This document shows positions 1 through 7,239 of a stretch of 64,000 bases of DNA, one piece after another. The notes beneath the pieces are model-generated. The model saw nothing but the letters and a program-made list of their open reading frames with translations, was not told the origin of the DNA and did not search any database. Both the position numbers and the translations under genes were made by a program. Source of the stretch: Alphaproteobacteria bacterium (GTDB lineage: Bacteria; Pseudomonadota; Alphaproteobacteria; Rs-D84; CACZYB01); NCBI GenBank assembly GCA_016297965.1, contig JAEDDP010000001.1, positions 145,432-209,431 of the forward strand. Reading direction: 5' to 3'. Each line of letters begins with the position of its first letter. The stretch's first letter is position 1.

Positions 1-132
1 CATAGGGTTGTTGCACAGGTTGAATCCGATGAAAAACCAGAAACTATTGTTCAGGAATTTCAGGCTGGATACAAGATTGGTGATAAGGTAATACGTGAGG
101 CAATGGTTGCAACAGCTAAACCTAAAAAATAG
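1..132 (+). CDS. grpE: GrpE nucleotide exchange factor, C-terminal end (partial)
   Basis: Frame 1 is open from the first base to a TAG at 130-132 and gives 43 residues. The segment AGYKIGDKVIREAMV matches the conserved end of the GrpE beta domain (GY-x-x-x-D-R-V-x-R-x-A-M-V). GrpE drives ADP release from DnaK in the cytoplasmic Hsp70 cycle. The start and the long helical domain lie before the window. Identification rests only on this conserved tail, but the pattern is distinctive. The next gene, yraN, overlaps it in another frame. Confidence 0.85.
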   Translation, partial: HRVVAQVESDEKPETIVQEFQAGYKIGDKVIREAMVATAKPKK

Positions 133-481
133 TTATGTATCCGGAAAGTTTGCCGAATTTATAGCCAAGTGTTATTTAGGATTGCTTGGCTATTTTGTTA
201 TTGCATCAAGGTACAGTGTTGGGCGTGGCCTTAGTGCCGGTGAGGTTGATATTATTGCCAAAAGGGGTAAGACGATAGTTTTTATTGAAGTTAAAAAGCG
301 GGCGACTTTGCCACTTGCGATGGAGTCAATTTTTTCACGACAACAGGCAAGGATTTATAATTCGGCGGAGGTGTTTATCGCCAAACATCCCAAATATGCT
401 TCCTTTGATTGTCGTTTTGATGCGATTTGTTTTAATAAATATTACTTTTTCCGGCATATAAAAAATGCCTGGGGATTTTAG
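95..481 (+). CDS. yraN: UPF0102 / YraN family endonuclease-like protein
   Basis: A 128-residue protein of the YraN family, a small restriction-endonuclease-like fold of unproven role. Seen directly: the N-terminal G-K-F-A-E-F segment followed by GYFVIASRY, then GEVDIIAKRGKTIVFIEVKKR, which carries the family's E-V-D and E-V-K nuclease-like residues (E-x-D...E-x-K). The GTG at 95 would start the gene 38 bases inside grpE in another frame. TTG at 107 is an alternative, and no ATG exists before the conserved region. Overlap with grpE suggests translational coupling. Confidence 0.85.
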   Translation: MRQWLQQLNLKNSYVSGKFAEFIAKCYLGLLGYFVIASRYSVGRGLSAGEVDIIAKRGKTIVFIEVKKRATLPLAMESIFSRQQARIYNSAEVFIAKHPKYASFDCRFDAICFNKYYFFRHIKNAWGF

Positions 482-546
482 GAATATTGTATTATTGCAA
501 GTTATTCTCTTTTATTATAATTTTCCAATGAATTGAGGAATATTAT

Positions 547-1104
547 ATGAGAACGAAATTGTTTTTACTTTTCTTTTTAGGTATGTTCGTTTTTTCATCT
601 TTTGATGCAAAGGCAGTGTCTTTTTATTTGGGGACTGGACTTGGTGATTCAAAGGGTAGGGTTGAACATCTTCACCTTGATGATAAGCACGCCTTTGTCT
701 TTTCCATTGGTTCACATTTTAATATTCCTCTTTTCCCCGTTAGGACTGAAATTGAATATTTTAATGCCAAAATGCAAAAGGATGAAATTGGTGATGCAAA
801 GCTTATTGGATACAGTCTTAACACCTATGTCAATATTCCACTTCTTCCTATATTGGTGCCGTATGTTGGTATTGGATTGGGTACGATGAAGGAAAAGTTT
901 AATAGTGGGGTTTTAGATTTTTCCAGACAATCAAATTGGAATTTTGTTCCGCAATATATGGTCGGTATTGATTTGGATTTGCCGACTGTACCGGTTGCCG
1001 GAAGTATGGAGTATCGGTATATTGAAAGAAAGTTTGATTTTGATGTGGCGGATTTGAAATCAAAATATCATATCTTTATGTTTAAGGCGCGGGTGAAATT
1101 TTAA
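547..1104 (+). CDS. small outer-membrane beta-barrel protein (copy 1)
   Basis: A 185-residue protein with a signal peptide (residues about 1-22, ending AKA) and then alternating hydrophobic/polar strands with aromatic ends typical of an 8-stranded opacity/OmpA-like barrel. It shares the blocks LPxLPIL-PYVGIGLG, VPQYMVGIDLDLP and EYRYIE with the following gene, so the two are tandem paralogues. The last residue is Phe (ARVKF), as expected for Bam-dependent insertion. A possible -35 TTGCAA (495-500) and -10 TATAAT (516-521) precede it, but their spacing is a poor 15. Function unknown; possibly adhesion or envelope stability. Confidence 0.75.
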   Translation: MRTKLFLLFFLGMFVFSSFDAKAVSFYLGTGLGDSKGRVEHLHLDDKHAFVFSIGSHFNIPLFPVRTEIEYFNAKMQKDEIGDAKLIGYSLNTYVNIPLLPILVPYVGIGLGTMKEKFNSGVLDFSRQSNWNFVPQYMVGIDLDLPTVPVAGSMEYRYIERKFDFDVADLKSKYHIFMFKARVKF

Positions 1105-1129
1105 AAAATTTGGACTTTTTACTTAAATA

Positions 1130-1158
1130 TTGACTATATTTATTCTTTCTTTTATAAT
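1130..1158 (+). promoter_or_regulatory. sigma-70 promoter for the second beta-barrel gene
   Basis: TTGACT at 1130-1135 and a perfect TATAAT at 1153-1158 separated by 17 bases, then a leader with AAAGGAGA just before ATG 1206. A strong promoter by consensus. Confidence 0.7.
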
Positions 1159-1205
1159 TTATTTAGGATTTAGGTCCTATATTTAAACTATAAAGGAGAA
1201 TTTAT

Positions 1206-1730
1206 ATGAATAAAAAATTATTGTCCGCAAGTTTGATGATTGCATTGTTTGCAGGTTCAGTTCAGGCAGATGCTTTTTATATTGGTGCAGGTCTTGGTTC
1301 ATCAAAAATTAAGATAAAAGAAGAAGATCAATCCGGTGATAAGGATACTGCGTATACTCTTTCAACTGGTTTAAGCATTCCATTGCCATTTATTCCTGTA
1401 CGTGGTGAAGTTGAATTATCACAATTTAAATCTGATGATGTTAAATCACAGGCAGTTGCTGCAAATGCCTATGTTGGTCTTCCATTACTTCCAATCGTAA
1501 AACCATACGTTGGTTTCGGTTTGGCAGATATGAGATTGAAATCAGGTTCAGACAAGACAGATTGGAAAGTTGTTCCACAATATATGGTTGGTTTGGATGT
1601 TGATTTACCACTTATCCCTGTGGCTGGTGGTATTGAATACAGATATATTGACACATCATTTGAAGATGGTGGTGATAAAATTGATACAAAAATTCAAACC
1701 GTTCTTGTAAAAGGTAGAATTAAATTTTAA
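1206..1730 (+). CDS. small outer-membrane beta-barrel protein (copy 2)
   Basis: A 174-residue paralogue of the preceding gene. It has a signal peptide ending VQA around residue 20, then FYIGAGLGSSK, LPLLPIVKPYVGFGLADM, VPQYMVGLDVDLP and IEYRYIDT, and it ends in GRIKF with a terminal Phe. The pattern fits an 8-stranded outer-membrane barrel of the OMP_b-brl type. It has its own consensus promoter and Shine-Dalgarno, and a terminator directly behind, so it is probably transcribed alone and well expressed. No specific function can be assigned. Confidence 0.78.
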   Translation: MNKKLLSASLMIALFAGSVQADAFYIGAGLGSSKIKIKEEDQSGDKDTAYTLSTGLSIPLPFIPVRGEVELSQFKSDDVKSQAVAANAYVGLPLLPIVKPYVGFGLADMRLKSGSDKTDWKVVPQYMVGLDVDLPLIPVAGGIEYRYIDTSFEDGGDKIDTKIQTVLVKGRIKF

Positions 1731-1756
1731 TCAAAAATTAAAAAAATTTTGGTTGG

Positions 1757-1785
1757 AACCGTCCTGAAATATGGGCGGTTTTTTA
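1757..1785 (+). terminator. intrinsic terminator after the second beta-barrel gene
   Basis: Stem AACCGTCC / GGGCGGTT (one G-T pair) with an 8-base loop, then a T run. Confidence 0.75.
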
Positions 1786-1799
1786 TTGTAAAAAAATGC

Positions 1800-1828
1800 T
1801 TGTTATATACATTAAATTATGGTATAAT
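1800..1828 (+). promoter_or_regulatory. sigma-70 promoter for the VirB2-like gene
   Basis: TTGTTA at 1800-1805 and TATAAT at 1823-1828 with a 17-base spacer. The leader contains AAGGAGA followed by ATG-TAT-TAG (1838-1846), but this lies at the predicted transcript start and is probably accidental. Confidence 0.65.
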
Positions 1829-1861
1829 TAAAGGAGAATGTATTAGGAAAAGGAGAAAAAT

Positions 1862-2263
1862 ATGTCTATATTCAAATTCTTAACAAAAAAATCCACTGTG
1901 CTTTGTTTGGGACTTTTGGTTTTGTTTTCCGTTGTTGTGCCGGCAGATGTTTGGGCGCAAGCTTCAACTGCAAGTTTTAGTACCGGCCCATTCCAGGAGT
2001 TTTTGAAACGTGCATCAAAATTATTTATGCAAACAAGAAATGCTTTGTTCGTTGTGGCTGCATTTGCATTTATTGCCTATGCTTGGACTGCAATTCAAAA
2101 AGGTAGTGTTGACTGGGATAAGATTTTCTATTTAATCGTTGGACTTACAATACTTGGTGTTGCAGGTTGGGTTGTTAGTTATATGGCAGACCCAAAGGGG
2201 GGTGCAAATGTTATTATGGAAGATTATAAAGGTTTACAAAATACCCAGGGATGGGATGATTAA
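1862..2263 (+). CDS. TrbC/VirB2-like pilin, orphan
   Basis: A 133-residue protein with the architecture of type IV secretion pilins: a long signal peptide (about 1-32, ending VWA), a short polar segment, then two hydrophobic helices at about 61-78 and 88-108 separated by a short charged loop, with a polar tail. Size and topology match VirB2/TrbC; sequence recognition is by architecture only. No other virB/trb genes are in this window, so its machine, if any, is elsewhere. It has its own promoter, ribosome site and terminator. A generic small two-helix membrane protein is the alternative. Confidence 0.6.
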   Translation: MSIFKFLTKKSTVLCLGLLVLFSVVVPADVWAQASTASFSTGPFQEFLKRASKLFMQTRNALFVVAAFAFIAYAWTAIQKGSVDWDKIFYLIVGLTILGVAGWVVSYMADPKGGANVIMEDYKGLQNTQGWDD

Positions 2264-2285
2264 AGAAAGTTTCTTTACTTAAAAA

Positions 2286-2316
2286 AAATCCTCCATATTT
2301 GATGGGGGATTTTTTG
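2286..2316 (+). terminator. intrinsic terminator after the VirB2-like gene
   Basis: Stem AATCCTCC / GGGGGATT followed by TTTTTT. Confidence 0.7.
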
Positions 2317-2344
2317 TTGGTGAAAAAGTAAATTCTGTTTGAAA

Positions 2345-2375
2345 TAAAAAAAACACCGCCCAATTGGACGGTGAA
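2345..2375 (-). terminator. intrinsic terminator of the Cys-rich protein gene
   Basis: On the minus strand CACCGTCC-AATT-GGGCGGTG is followed by a run of Ts. Confidence 0.7.
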
Positions 2376-2400
2376 TTTTGTTTTTACCACAGTGGGTAAA

Positions 2401-2817
2401 TTATTTTGCCTCAGCCATAGGTGCAGGAGCAGGCATATCTTTCATACAGCCAGCCTTTTTACATCTGCCCTTGCCACAGTTACAATCTGGTTTGCCCATT
2501 TTTTCACATGGACATGGTCCCTTTGGTCCTCTTTTATGGCATGGACCAACAGCAACCAAAGTTGCAAATACTGTTGCGGCAATAACGATAAGCAAAACAA
2601 TAAAGCTTTTTACACGATTACAGTTGCAACCGCAAACTGAACATTTGCAATCACATCCACAGTTGCATCCGCATTCGCATTTTTTATCAGTTGCAGGCAT
2701 AGCTTCCTTTACAACTGGTTTTGTTGTTTTTACTGATTTTACAGCCTTTACTGACTTAACAGATTTTTCTGTCTTTTTTGTAGCAGGCTTTTTTGAGGTT
2801 GTTTTTTTAGCTACCAT
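2401..2817 (-). CDS. Lys-rich/Cys-rich single-pass membrane protein
   Basis: 138 residues in four zones: a Lys/Ser/Thr/Val-rich basic segment (1-45), a Cys cluster of C-x-C and C-x-x-x-C spacing (about 46-67, eight Cys), one hydrophobic helix (about 70-90), and a second Cys/Gly/Pro/Lys-rich segment with seven or more Cys, ending in Ala/Pro residues. ATG 2817 follows AAAGGAGAGAA. I do not recognise a family. The paired Cys clusters on both sides of a membrane helix suggest metal binding or disulfide-linked anchoring (inference). The basic N-terminus resembles bacterial H1-like tails. Confidence 0.6.
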   Translation of the reverse strand: MVAKKTTSKKPATKKTEKSVKSVKAVKSVKTTKPVVKEAMPATDKKCECGCNCGCDCKCSVCGCNCNRVKSFIVLLIVIAATVFATLVAVGPCHKRGPKGPCPCEKMGKPDCNCGKGRCKKAGCMKDMPAPAPMAEAK

Positions 2818-2892
2818 AGTTCTCTCCTTTTGTTGTTTGACAATCCTTACTTTCTAAATTAAACTAAAAGTAAATCTAATTGGAGTATAACA

Positions 2893-3357
2893 TTGCAAAA
2901 TAATATTTTCAATACATTAAAGCAAAAATATTTTACAACAGAAAAGAGGTTTTTGGGTATAGATTTTGGTACGGTGAATATTGGTGTGGCGGTTTCCGAT
3001 GTGGGACGTCAAATTGCTAGTCCGTATGCGATGCTTAAAAATAAAAGTTATAAAGATTTGTTTCCGGAAATTTTACAAATTGTGAAGGAAATGGATGTTG
3101 GGGCAATTATTATTGGACTTCCCCTTCAAATGAATGGAGAGGAGGGTGAAACCGCATCAAAGGCCCGAGAGTTTGGGCGGTTGCTTGGTAAGGCGATACC
3201 GTTTGTTGATATTGCATTTATTGATGAAAGAATGACATCGGGGATGTCCGAAAAAATGCTTATCCGTGATTTTGATTTAAGTCGGAAAAAAAGAAAGGCG
3301 ATACTTGATAAGGTATCGGCGGCGGAAATTTTGCAACGTGCGTTGGATGCATTTTAA
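2893..3357 (+). CDS. ruvX: RuvX/YqgF Holliday-junction resolvase-like protein
   Basis: 154 residues with the RNase H-like core of YqgF. LGIDFGTVNIGVAVSD carries the first catalytic Asp, AIIIGLPLQMNG is the second block, and FIDERMTS holds the later acidic residue. The protein ends near the usual family length. The family acts on 16S pre-rRNA 5' ends and has been linked to Holliday junction cleavage. TTG 2893 is chosen because TGGAG lies 7 bases upstream and no ATG precedes the core. The divergent neighbour is the Cys-rich gene, and the convergent downstream neighbour is acpP. Confidence 0.88.
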   Translation: MQNNIFNTLKQKYFTTEKRFLGIDFGTVNIGVAVSDVGRQIASPYAMLKNKSYKDLFPEILQIVKEMDVGAIIIGLPLQMNGEEGETASKAREFGRLLGKAIPFVDIAFIDERMTSGMSEKMLIRDFDLSRKKRKAILDKVSAAEILQRALDAF

Positions 3358-3377
3358 CCATCAAAATAAATATAAAA

Positions 3378-3408
3378 AAAACCTTCCGATTGGAAGGTTA
3401 ATTTTTTT
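3378..3408. terminator. bidirectional terminator between ruvX and acpP
   Basis: AACCTTCC-GATT-GGAAGGTT is flanked by A-rich sequence on the left and T-rich on the right, so it can end both convergent transcripts. Confidence 0.75.
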
Positions 3409-3424
3409 TCATTTGAAACAGATA

Positions 3425-3667
3425 TTAGATATGTGCTTCAATGTACTTTACTGCATCACCAACAGTCAAAATCTTTTCAGCTTCTTCATCTGGAATTTCG
3501 CAACCGAATTCTTCTTCAAAAGCCATTACAAGTTCAACTGTATCAAGAGAATCTGCGCCAAGGTCATCAATGAAATTTGATTTTTCAGTAACCTTGTCAG
3601 CTTCTACACCAAGATTTTCAACAACTATTTTTTTTACTTTTTCAAGAACATTTATTTGTTCAGCCAT
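3425..3667 (-). CDS. acpP: acyl carrier protein
   Basis: 80 acidic residues with the classic ACP fold. The GADSLD motif puts the 4'-phosphopantetheine attachment Ser at residue 40, followed by [21 protein letters not shown] and the T-V-G-D-A helix IV region. It carries growing acyl chains in type II fatty acid synthesis and would partner fabF at 26-27 kb. AAAGGTGAA precedes the ATG. It is transcribed alone and converges on ruvX. The upstream gene on the same strand encodes an ACP look-alike. Confidence 0.95.
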   Translation of the reverse strand: MAEQINVLEKVKKIVVENLGVEADKVTEKSNFIDDLGADSLDTVELVMAFEEEFGCEIPDEEAEKILTVGDAVKYIEAHI

Positions 3668-3789
3668 TTTTTCACCTTTTCGTTTGTTAAAATAATTTTC
3701 AGTTTATAACCGAATGAAGATAATTTACTATTTTCCCATATAAATGTCAAGAGCAAATACTGAAACAAGATTTTTGGGGTGCGAATCCG

Positions 3790-4089
3790 TTAGTTTCTGT
3801 AAAGGCTTTTTACATCGGGTGCATAGTATAGGGCGTCAATTAACTCATCAATAGTTTCAATTTTGAATTTGTCGGTTGTTTCTGCCAAATCCTTTGAGAA
3901 GGTAGCCTCTAAATTTGCCAAGAAGTCCATCCAACTCCAATAATCCATACCAAGAGTTGAATAATTTTTATCCTTTATAGAAGCAAAGTTTTCATCAGGC
4001 AATACCTGACCGTCCTCGGTTAGGAGTTTTTGAATTTCCTGTGAGTAAAGCTTTTTTCTATTATACATTTGTTTTGTTTTATTAGTCAT
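3790..4089 (-). CDS. acyl-carrier-protein-like protein lacking the attachment serine
   Basis: 99 residues. The part after a basic N-terminus of about 40 residues aligns by eye with AcpP: LGMDYWSWMDFLANLEATF lines up with [19 protein letters not shown], and KIETIDELIDALY with the helix IV region. The Ser that carries phosphopantetheine is replaced by Tyr50, so it cannot be a conventional carrier. It lies directly upstream of acpP on the same strand (about 120 bases apart). A regulatory or structural ACP mimic is possible, and convergent fold resemblance is the alternative. Confidence 0.6.
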   Translation of the reverse strand: MTNKTKQMYNRKKLYSQEIQKLLTEDGQVLPDENFASIKDKNYSTLGMDYWSWMDFLANLEATFSKDLAETTDKFKIETIDELIDALYYAPDVKSLYRN

Positions 4090-4228
4090 AATACCAAATT
4101 ATAGACAATATTCGTTTAATTTGTCAATAATTATTTTTTATGGCTAAAAATTTCTCCTTATCGGGTGTAAGTATCTATTGCAAAACTTATTTTTTCAAGT
4201 AAATTATATTATATAAGGAGAATTTGGT

Positions 4229-5548
4229 ATGAAATATTTGAAAAATATATTGTTTTTACTTGTTTTTATGTTTATGGGAATAAGTTCCAGTTTTGCTGAA
4301 ATATATGTTGATATTGACAGTGGTAATATTGAACCAATATCAATTGCCATTATGGATTTTGATGGAAGTAATGTTTTTAATAAGGATATTGGAAAAAAAA
4401 TTTCCGATGTTATTTCAAATGATTTGAAAAGAAGTGGGTTGTTTGCTCCGATTCCATCAGAGTCATTTATTGATAAAAAACAAAATGTTGCGGATTTACC
4501 AAAATTTGAAAACTGGACCGTTATAAATGCCCAGGCTTTACTTTATGGCAATATTACCTCTACGGATAATGGAAAGCTTCGTGTGGAATTTCATTTGTGG
4601 GATGTTCCCGCACAACAAAGGATTGAAGGGCAGGCACTTATTACTGAAAAAACAAATTGGCGAAGGATTGCACATATAATTGCCGATTATGTATACAAAA
4701 GGATGACCGGAGATAAGGGATATTTTGATACAAGGGTTGTTTATGTTGCGGAAACTGGGTCAAAGCTTAATAGGACAAAACGACTTGCCATCGTGGATCA
4801 GGATGGGGCGAATCTTAAATACCTTACCGATGGAAAAATTCCAGTGACTACACCTGTATTTTCAAATAATTCACAAAAGATTGCCTATGTTACATATTTT
4901 AAACAAGTGCCAAGGGTTTATATTTTCAATATTGAAACTGGGGAACAGGAACTTTTGGGAAATTTCCCAGGGATGTCATTTGCCCCAAGGTTTTCACCGG
5001 ATGATAAGTATGTTGTTATGAGTATTGCAACGGATGGAAATTCGGATATTTATGAAATGAATTTAGAAACAAAAAAGCTTAGGAAACTCACTTCACATCC
5101 AGCAATTGAAACGGCACCGACCTATTCACCGGATGGAAAAAAGATTGCCTTTGTTTCGGATAGAAGTGGAAGACCACAAATTTATGTGATGAATCGTGAT
5201 GGAAGTGGAGAGGAACGAATCAGCTTTGGTGATGGACAATATGGTGATATTGTTTGGTCGCCACGTGGTGATTATCTTGCCTTTGTTAAAATAAAAAATA
5301 ACAAATTTTATATTGGATTGATGTTTGATGATGGAAGTGGTGAACGACTTATTGCCGATGGGTATATGGTGGAATCGCCAACCTGGTCGCCAAATGGACG
5401 AAGAATTATTTTTTATGAACAAATACCAACAAAGGATGGACAGGATAAACTTACCGTGCAAAGCGTTGATATTACAGGCTATAATCACGAAACAATGAAA
5501 CTTCCGACGGATGCATCTGACCCTGCTTGGTCGCCAATATTGCCTTAA
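4229..5548 (+). CDS. tolB: Tol-Pal system periplasmic protein TolB
   Basis: 439 residues: signal peptide (about 1-23, ending FAE), the N-terminal TolB domain (IAIMDFDGS...ISNDLKRSGLF), then a six-bladed propeller with repeated S-P-D-G-K-K-I-A-F-V-S-D-R type motifs from about residue 170 to the end. TolB binds Pal and links to TolA for outer-membrane constriction during division. ATATAAGGAG sits before ATG 4229. It is isolated here: tolQRA and pal are not in the window. The length is normal for the family. Confidence 0.93.
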   Translation: MKYLKNILFLLVFMFMGISSSFAEIYVDIDSGNIEPISIAIMDFDGSNVFNKDIGKKISDVISNDLKRSGLFAPIPSESFIDKKQNVADLPKFENWTVINAQALLYGNITSTDNGKLRVEFHLWDVPAQQRIEGQALITEKTNWRRIAHIIADYVYKRMTGDKGYFDTRVVYVAETGSKLNRTKRLAIVDQDGANLKYLTDGKIPVTTPVFSNNSQKIAYVTYFKQVPRVYIFNIETGEQELLGNFPGMSFAPRFSPDDKYVVMSIATDGNSDIYEMNLETKKLRKLTSHPAIETAPTYSPDGKKIAFVSDRSGRPQIYVMNRDGSGEERISFGDGQYGDIVWSPRGDYLAFVKIKNNKFYIGLMFDDGSGERLIADGYMVESPTWSPNGRRIIFYEQIPTKDGQDKLTVQSVDITGYNHETMKLPTDASDPAWSPILP

Positions 5549-5561
5549 TGGGAGAAAATTA

Positions 5562-5589
5562 TTGACTTAAAATATTTTTAGTCTATAAT
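5562..5589 (+). promoter_or_regulatory. sigma-70 promoter upstream of the 122-residue gene
   Basis: TTGACT at 5562-5567, TATAAT at 5584-5589, 16-base spacer, right after the tolB stop. Confidence 0.65.
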
Positions 5590-5622
5590 GATTCGTGTTT
5601 AATTTAAAATGGAGAAGACAAA

Positions 5623-5991
5623 ATGTTAGATGTAAATTTCAGATTCGTTGAAAACAGAAGAGAATATGCAAGAAGTATGGATAAGGTAAGAAAGTCATAT
5701 ATTGCTGCTCTTCGTTCTGAATATTTAAGGGCAGAAGAAAAAAAGAATAGAGAAACCCCAGAATGGTTTGCAAAGGAAATTGATAGAACACAATATAATA
5801 TGTTAAAGTTTTGTCTTGCTCTTGCACTTAATAGTAAGGATATAAGGGCGCAAATTTCACTTAGAAATGTAAAAAAATATTTTGATGAAATTCAAAAAAG
5901 AGCATACGACAAATATTCAAGACAAGAAATTGCCGATGCGATGTTTAAGGTTGTTGCACAAAATAAAACTATGTCCGACCTTATGAGATAA
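5623..5991 (+). CDS. uncharacterised helical protein
   Basis: 122 residues, charged and almost certainly all-helical (YARSMDKVRKSYIAALRSEYLRAEEKK and similar stretches), with no signal peptide and no membrane segment. I do not recognise the family. It has a consensus promoter, a GGAGAAG ribosome site and its own terminator, and its codon use is like its neighbours, so it is a real gene. It may be a cytoplasmic protein restricted to this lineage. Confidence 0.7.
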   Translation: MLDVNFRFVENRREYARSMDKVRKSYIAALRSEYLRAEEKKNRETPEWFAKEIDRTQYNMLKFCLALALNSKDIRAQISLRNVKKYFDEIQKRAYDKYSRQEIADAMFKVVAQNKTMSDLMR

Positions 5992-6017
5992 GATTTATTT
6001 CATTATAGGAAAAATTT

Positions 6018-6046
6018 AAGGTAGTCGTTTGGGCTACCTTTTTTAT
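6018..6046 (+). terminator. intrinsic terminator after the 122-residue gene
   Basis: Stem AAGGTAG / CTACCTT followed by a T run. Confidence 0.7.
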
Positions 6047-6056
6047 TGTTCCTTTA

Positions 6057-6090
6057 AAAAATCCCCACCGGTTGATGGGGAATATTTTTA
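6057..6090 (-). terminator. intrinsic terminator of the sugar dehydrogenase gene
   Basis: Minus-strand stem TCCCC / GGGGA enclosing CAACCGG, followed by TTTTTT. Confidence 0.65.
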
Positions 6091-7107
6091 TTTGAACTTT
6101 ATGACCTTTTTCTTTGTCATAGAATCAACTATACCACAAAGAAGTTTTAATGAACTTAGGGCATCCTTGTTTGAAATTAAGAAGTCCTTTCCTTCAAGCA
6201 AAGTTTTTGCAATGCTTTCATAATATGGGGTATGACCGAATCCGTAAACAGATTCAACATCATAGGATAAATCACAGAACGTTTCCCGTGGTTCTTCAAA
6301 TTTCCAATCAAGTATTTTGTTAAGGGCGATACCACCGATTTTTACCAATCCCTTTTCGCCAATTATTGTAATGCTTCCTTCATAATTTTCATTATAGGTA
6401 AGGACGGAAAGATTTACATTTCCGATGATGTCATTTTTCCATTCAATTATTGCCGAACCGCAATCTTCGGTTTCAATTTTTCGTTCGCGGGTTTTTCCCA
6501 TTGCATAAATGGATTTAAGTTCACTTTGCGAGAACCAATTCATTATGTCTGTATAATGTGAAGCCTGAGTTATAAAGGCGCCACCATCAATTTTTTTTGA
6601 ACCGTGCCATGAGGGATTTTTGTAATAATCATCATCACGGTACCAAAAAATGTTTGATGTCATCATATAAATTTTACCGAATGCCCCGTCATCAATAGCC
6701 TTTTTTACACATTGAATTGTTGGGTTAAAGCGGTTTTGGTGTATAAGGAATACTTTTTTACCCTTTGAATTTGCATAATCAATAAGCTTTTTTCCGTCCT
6801 TATACGAAAGGGTGAGAGGTTTTTCAATGATTACATTTATTCCCGCCCTTAAAATCTTTTTAGCATTTTCGTAATGATAGCCATTTGGAGTACAAACACT
6901 TACACAATCAAGGTTTTCAAATTTTAACATATCGTCAAGGTTTGTGTATGGCTTCGCACCGGTTTTTTCCTGTGCCTTTTGTAAATTTGTTGGGTTAAGG
7001 TCGCATATTGCAACTATTTCCATAGTATTATTGTTATTTTTGATTGCGTTGAAATGACAATCAGAAATTCTTCCACAACCAACAACTCCAATTCTTAGTT
7101 TTTGCAT
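6088..7107 (-). CDS. Gfo/Idh/MocA-family oxidoreductase (UDP-sugar dehydrogenase type)
   Basis: 339 residues: an N-terminal Rossmann fold (IGVVGCGRISDCH), the family EKP motif (NVIIEKPLTLS) with the catalytic-region Lys, then the C-terminal sheet domain with DGGAFITQASHYTDIMNW (the G-G-x-x-x-x-x-x-H-x-x-D motif). Overall it is most like WlbA/WbpB, which oxidise UDP-GlcNAcA for 2,3-diaminosugar synthesis. The exact substrate is an inference because no other sugar-nucleotide genes are adjacent. Monocistronic, with its own terminator. Confidence 0.8.
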   Translation of the reverse strand: MQKLRIGVVGCGRISDCHFNAIKNNNNTMEIVAICDLNPTNLQKAQEKTGAKPYTNLDDMLKFENLDCVSVCTPNGYHYENAKKILRAGINVIIEKPLTLSYKDGKKLIDYANSKGKKVFLIHQNRFNPTIQCVKKAIDDGAFGKIYMMTSNIFWYRDDDYYKNPSWHGSKKIDGGAFITQASHYTDIMNWFSQSELKSIYAMGKTRERKIETEDCGSAIIEWKNDIIGNVNLSVLTYNENYEGSITIIGEKGLVKIGGIALNKILDWKFEEPRETFCDLSYDVESVYGFGHTPYYESIAKTLLEGKDFLISNKDALSSLKLLCGIVDSMTKKKVIKFK

Positions 7108-7185
7108 ATTTTTACCTCCGTAGGAATTTTCATTATACCATATAAAAAATAAAAGGCAAGTGTGGGAATTTTTAAATATTTATTC

Positions 7186-7218
7186 ATAAAAAAACACCGC
7201 CCAGTGTGGACGGTGTTA
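7186..7218 (-). terminator. intrinsic terminator of pyk
   Basis: Minus-strand AACACCGTCC / GGGCGGTGTT stem with a T run. Confidence 0.75.
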
Positions 7219-7239
7219 AAGTTTTTTACAAAACTTGTT

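Noticed and set aside
1838..1846. ATG-TAT-TAG mini-frame in the VirB2-like leader
   Set aside because: It lies at the expected transcript start, so it is unlikely to be translated.
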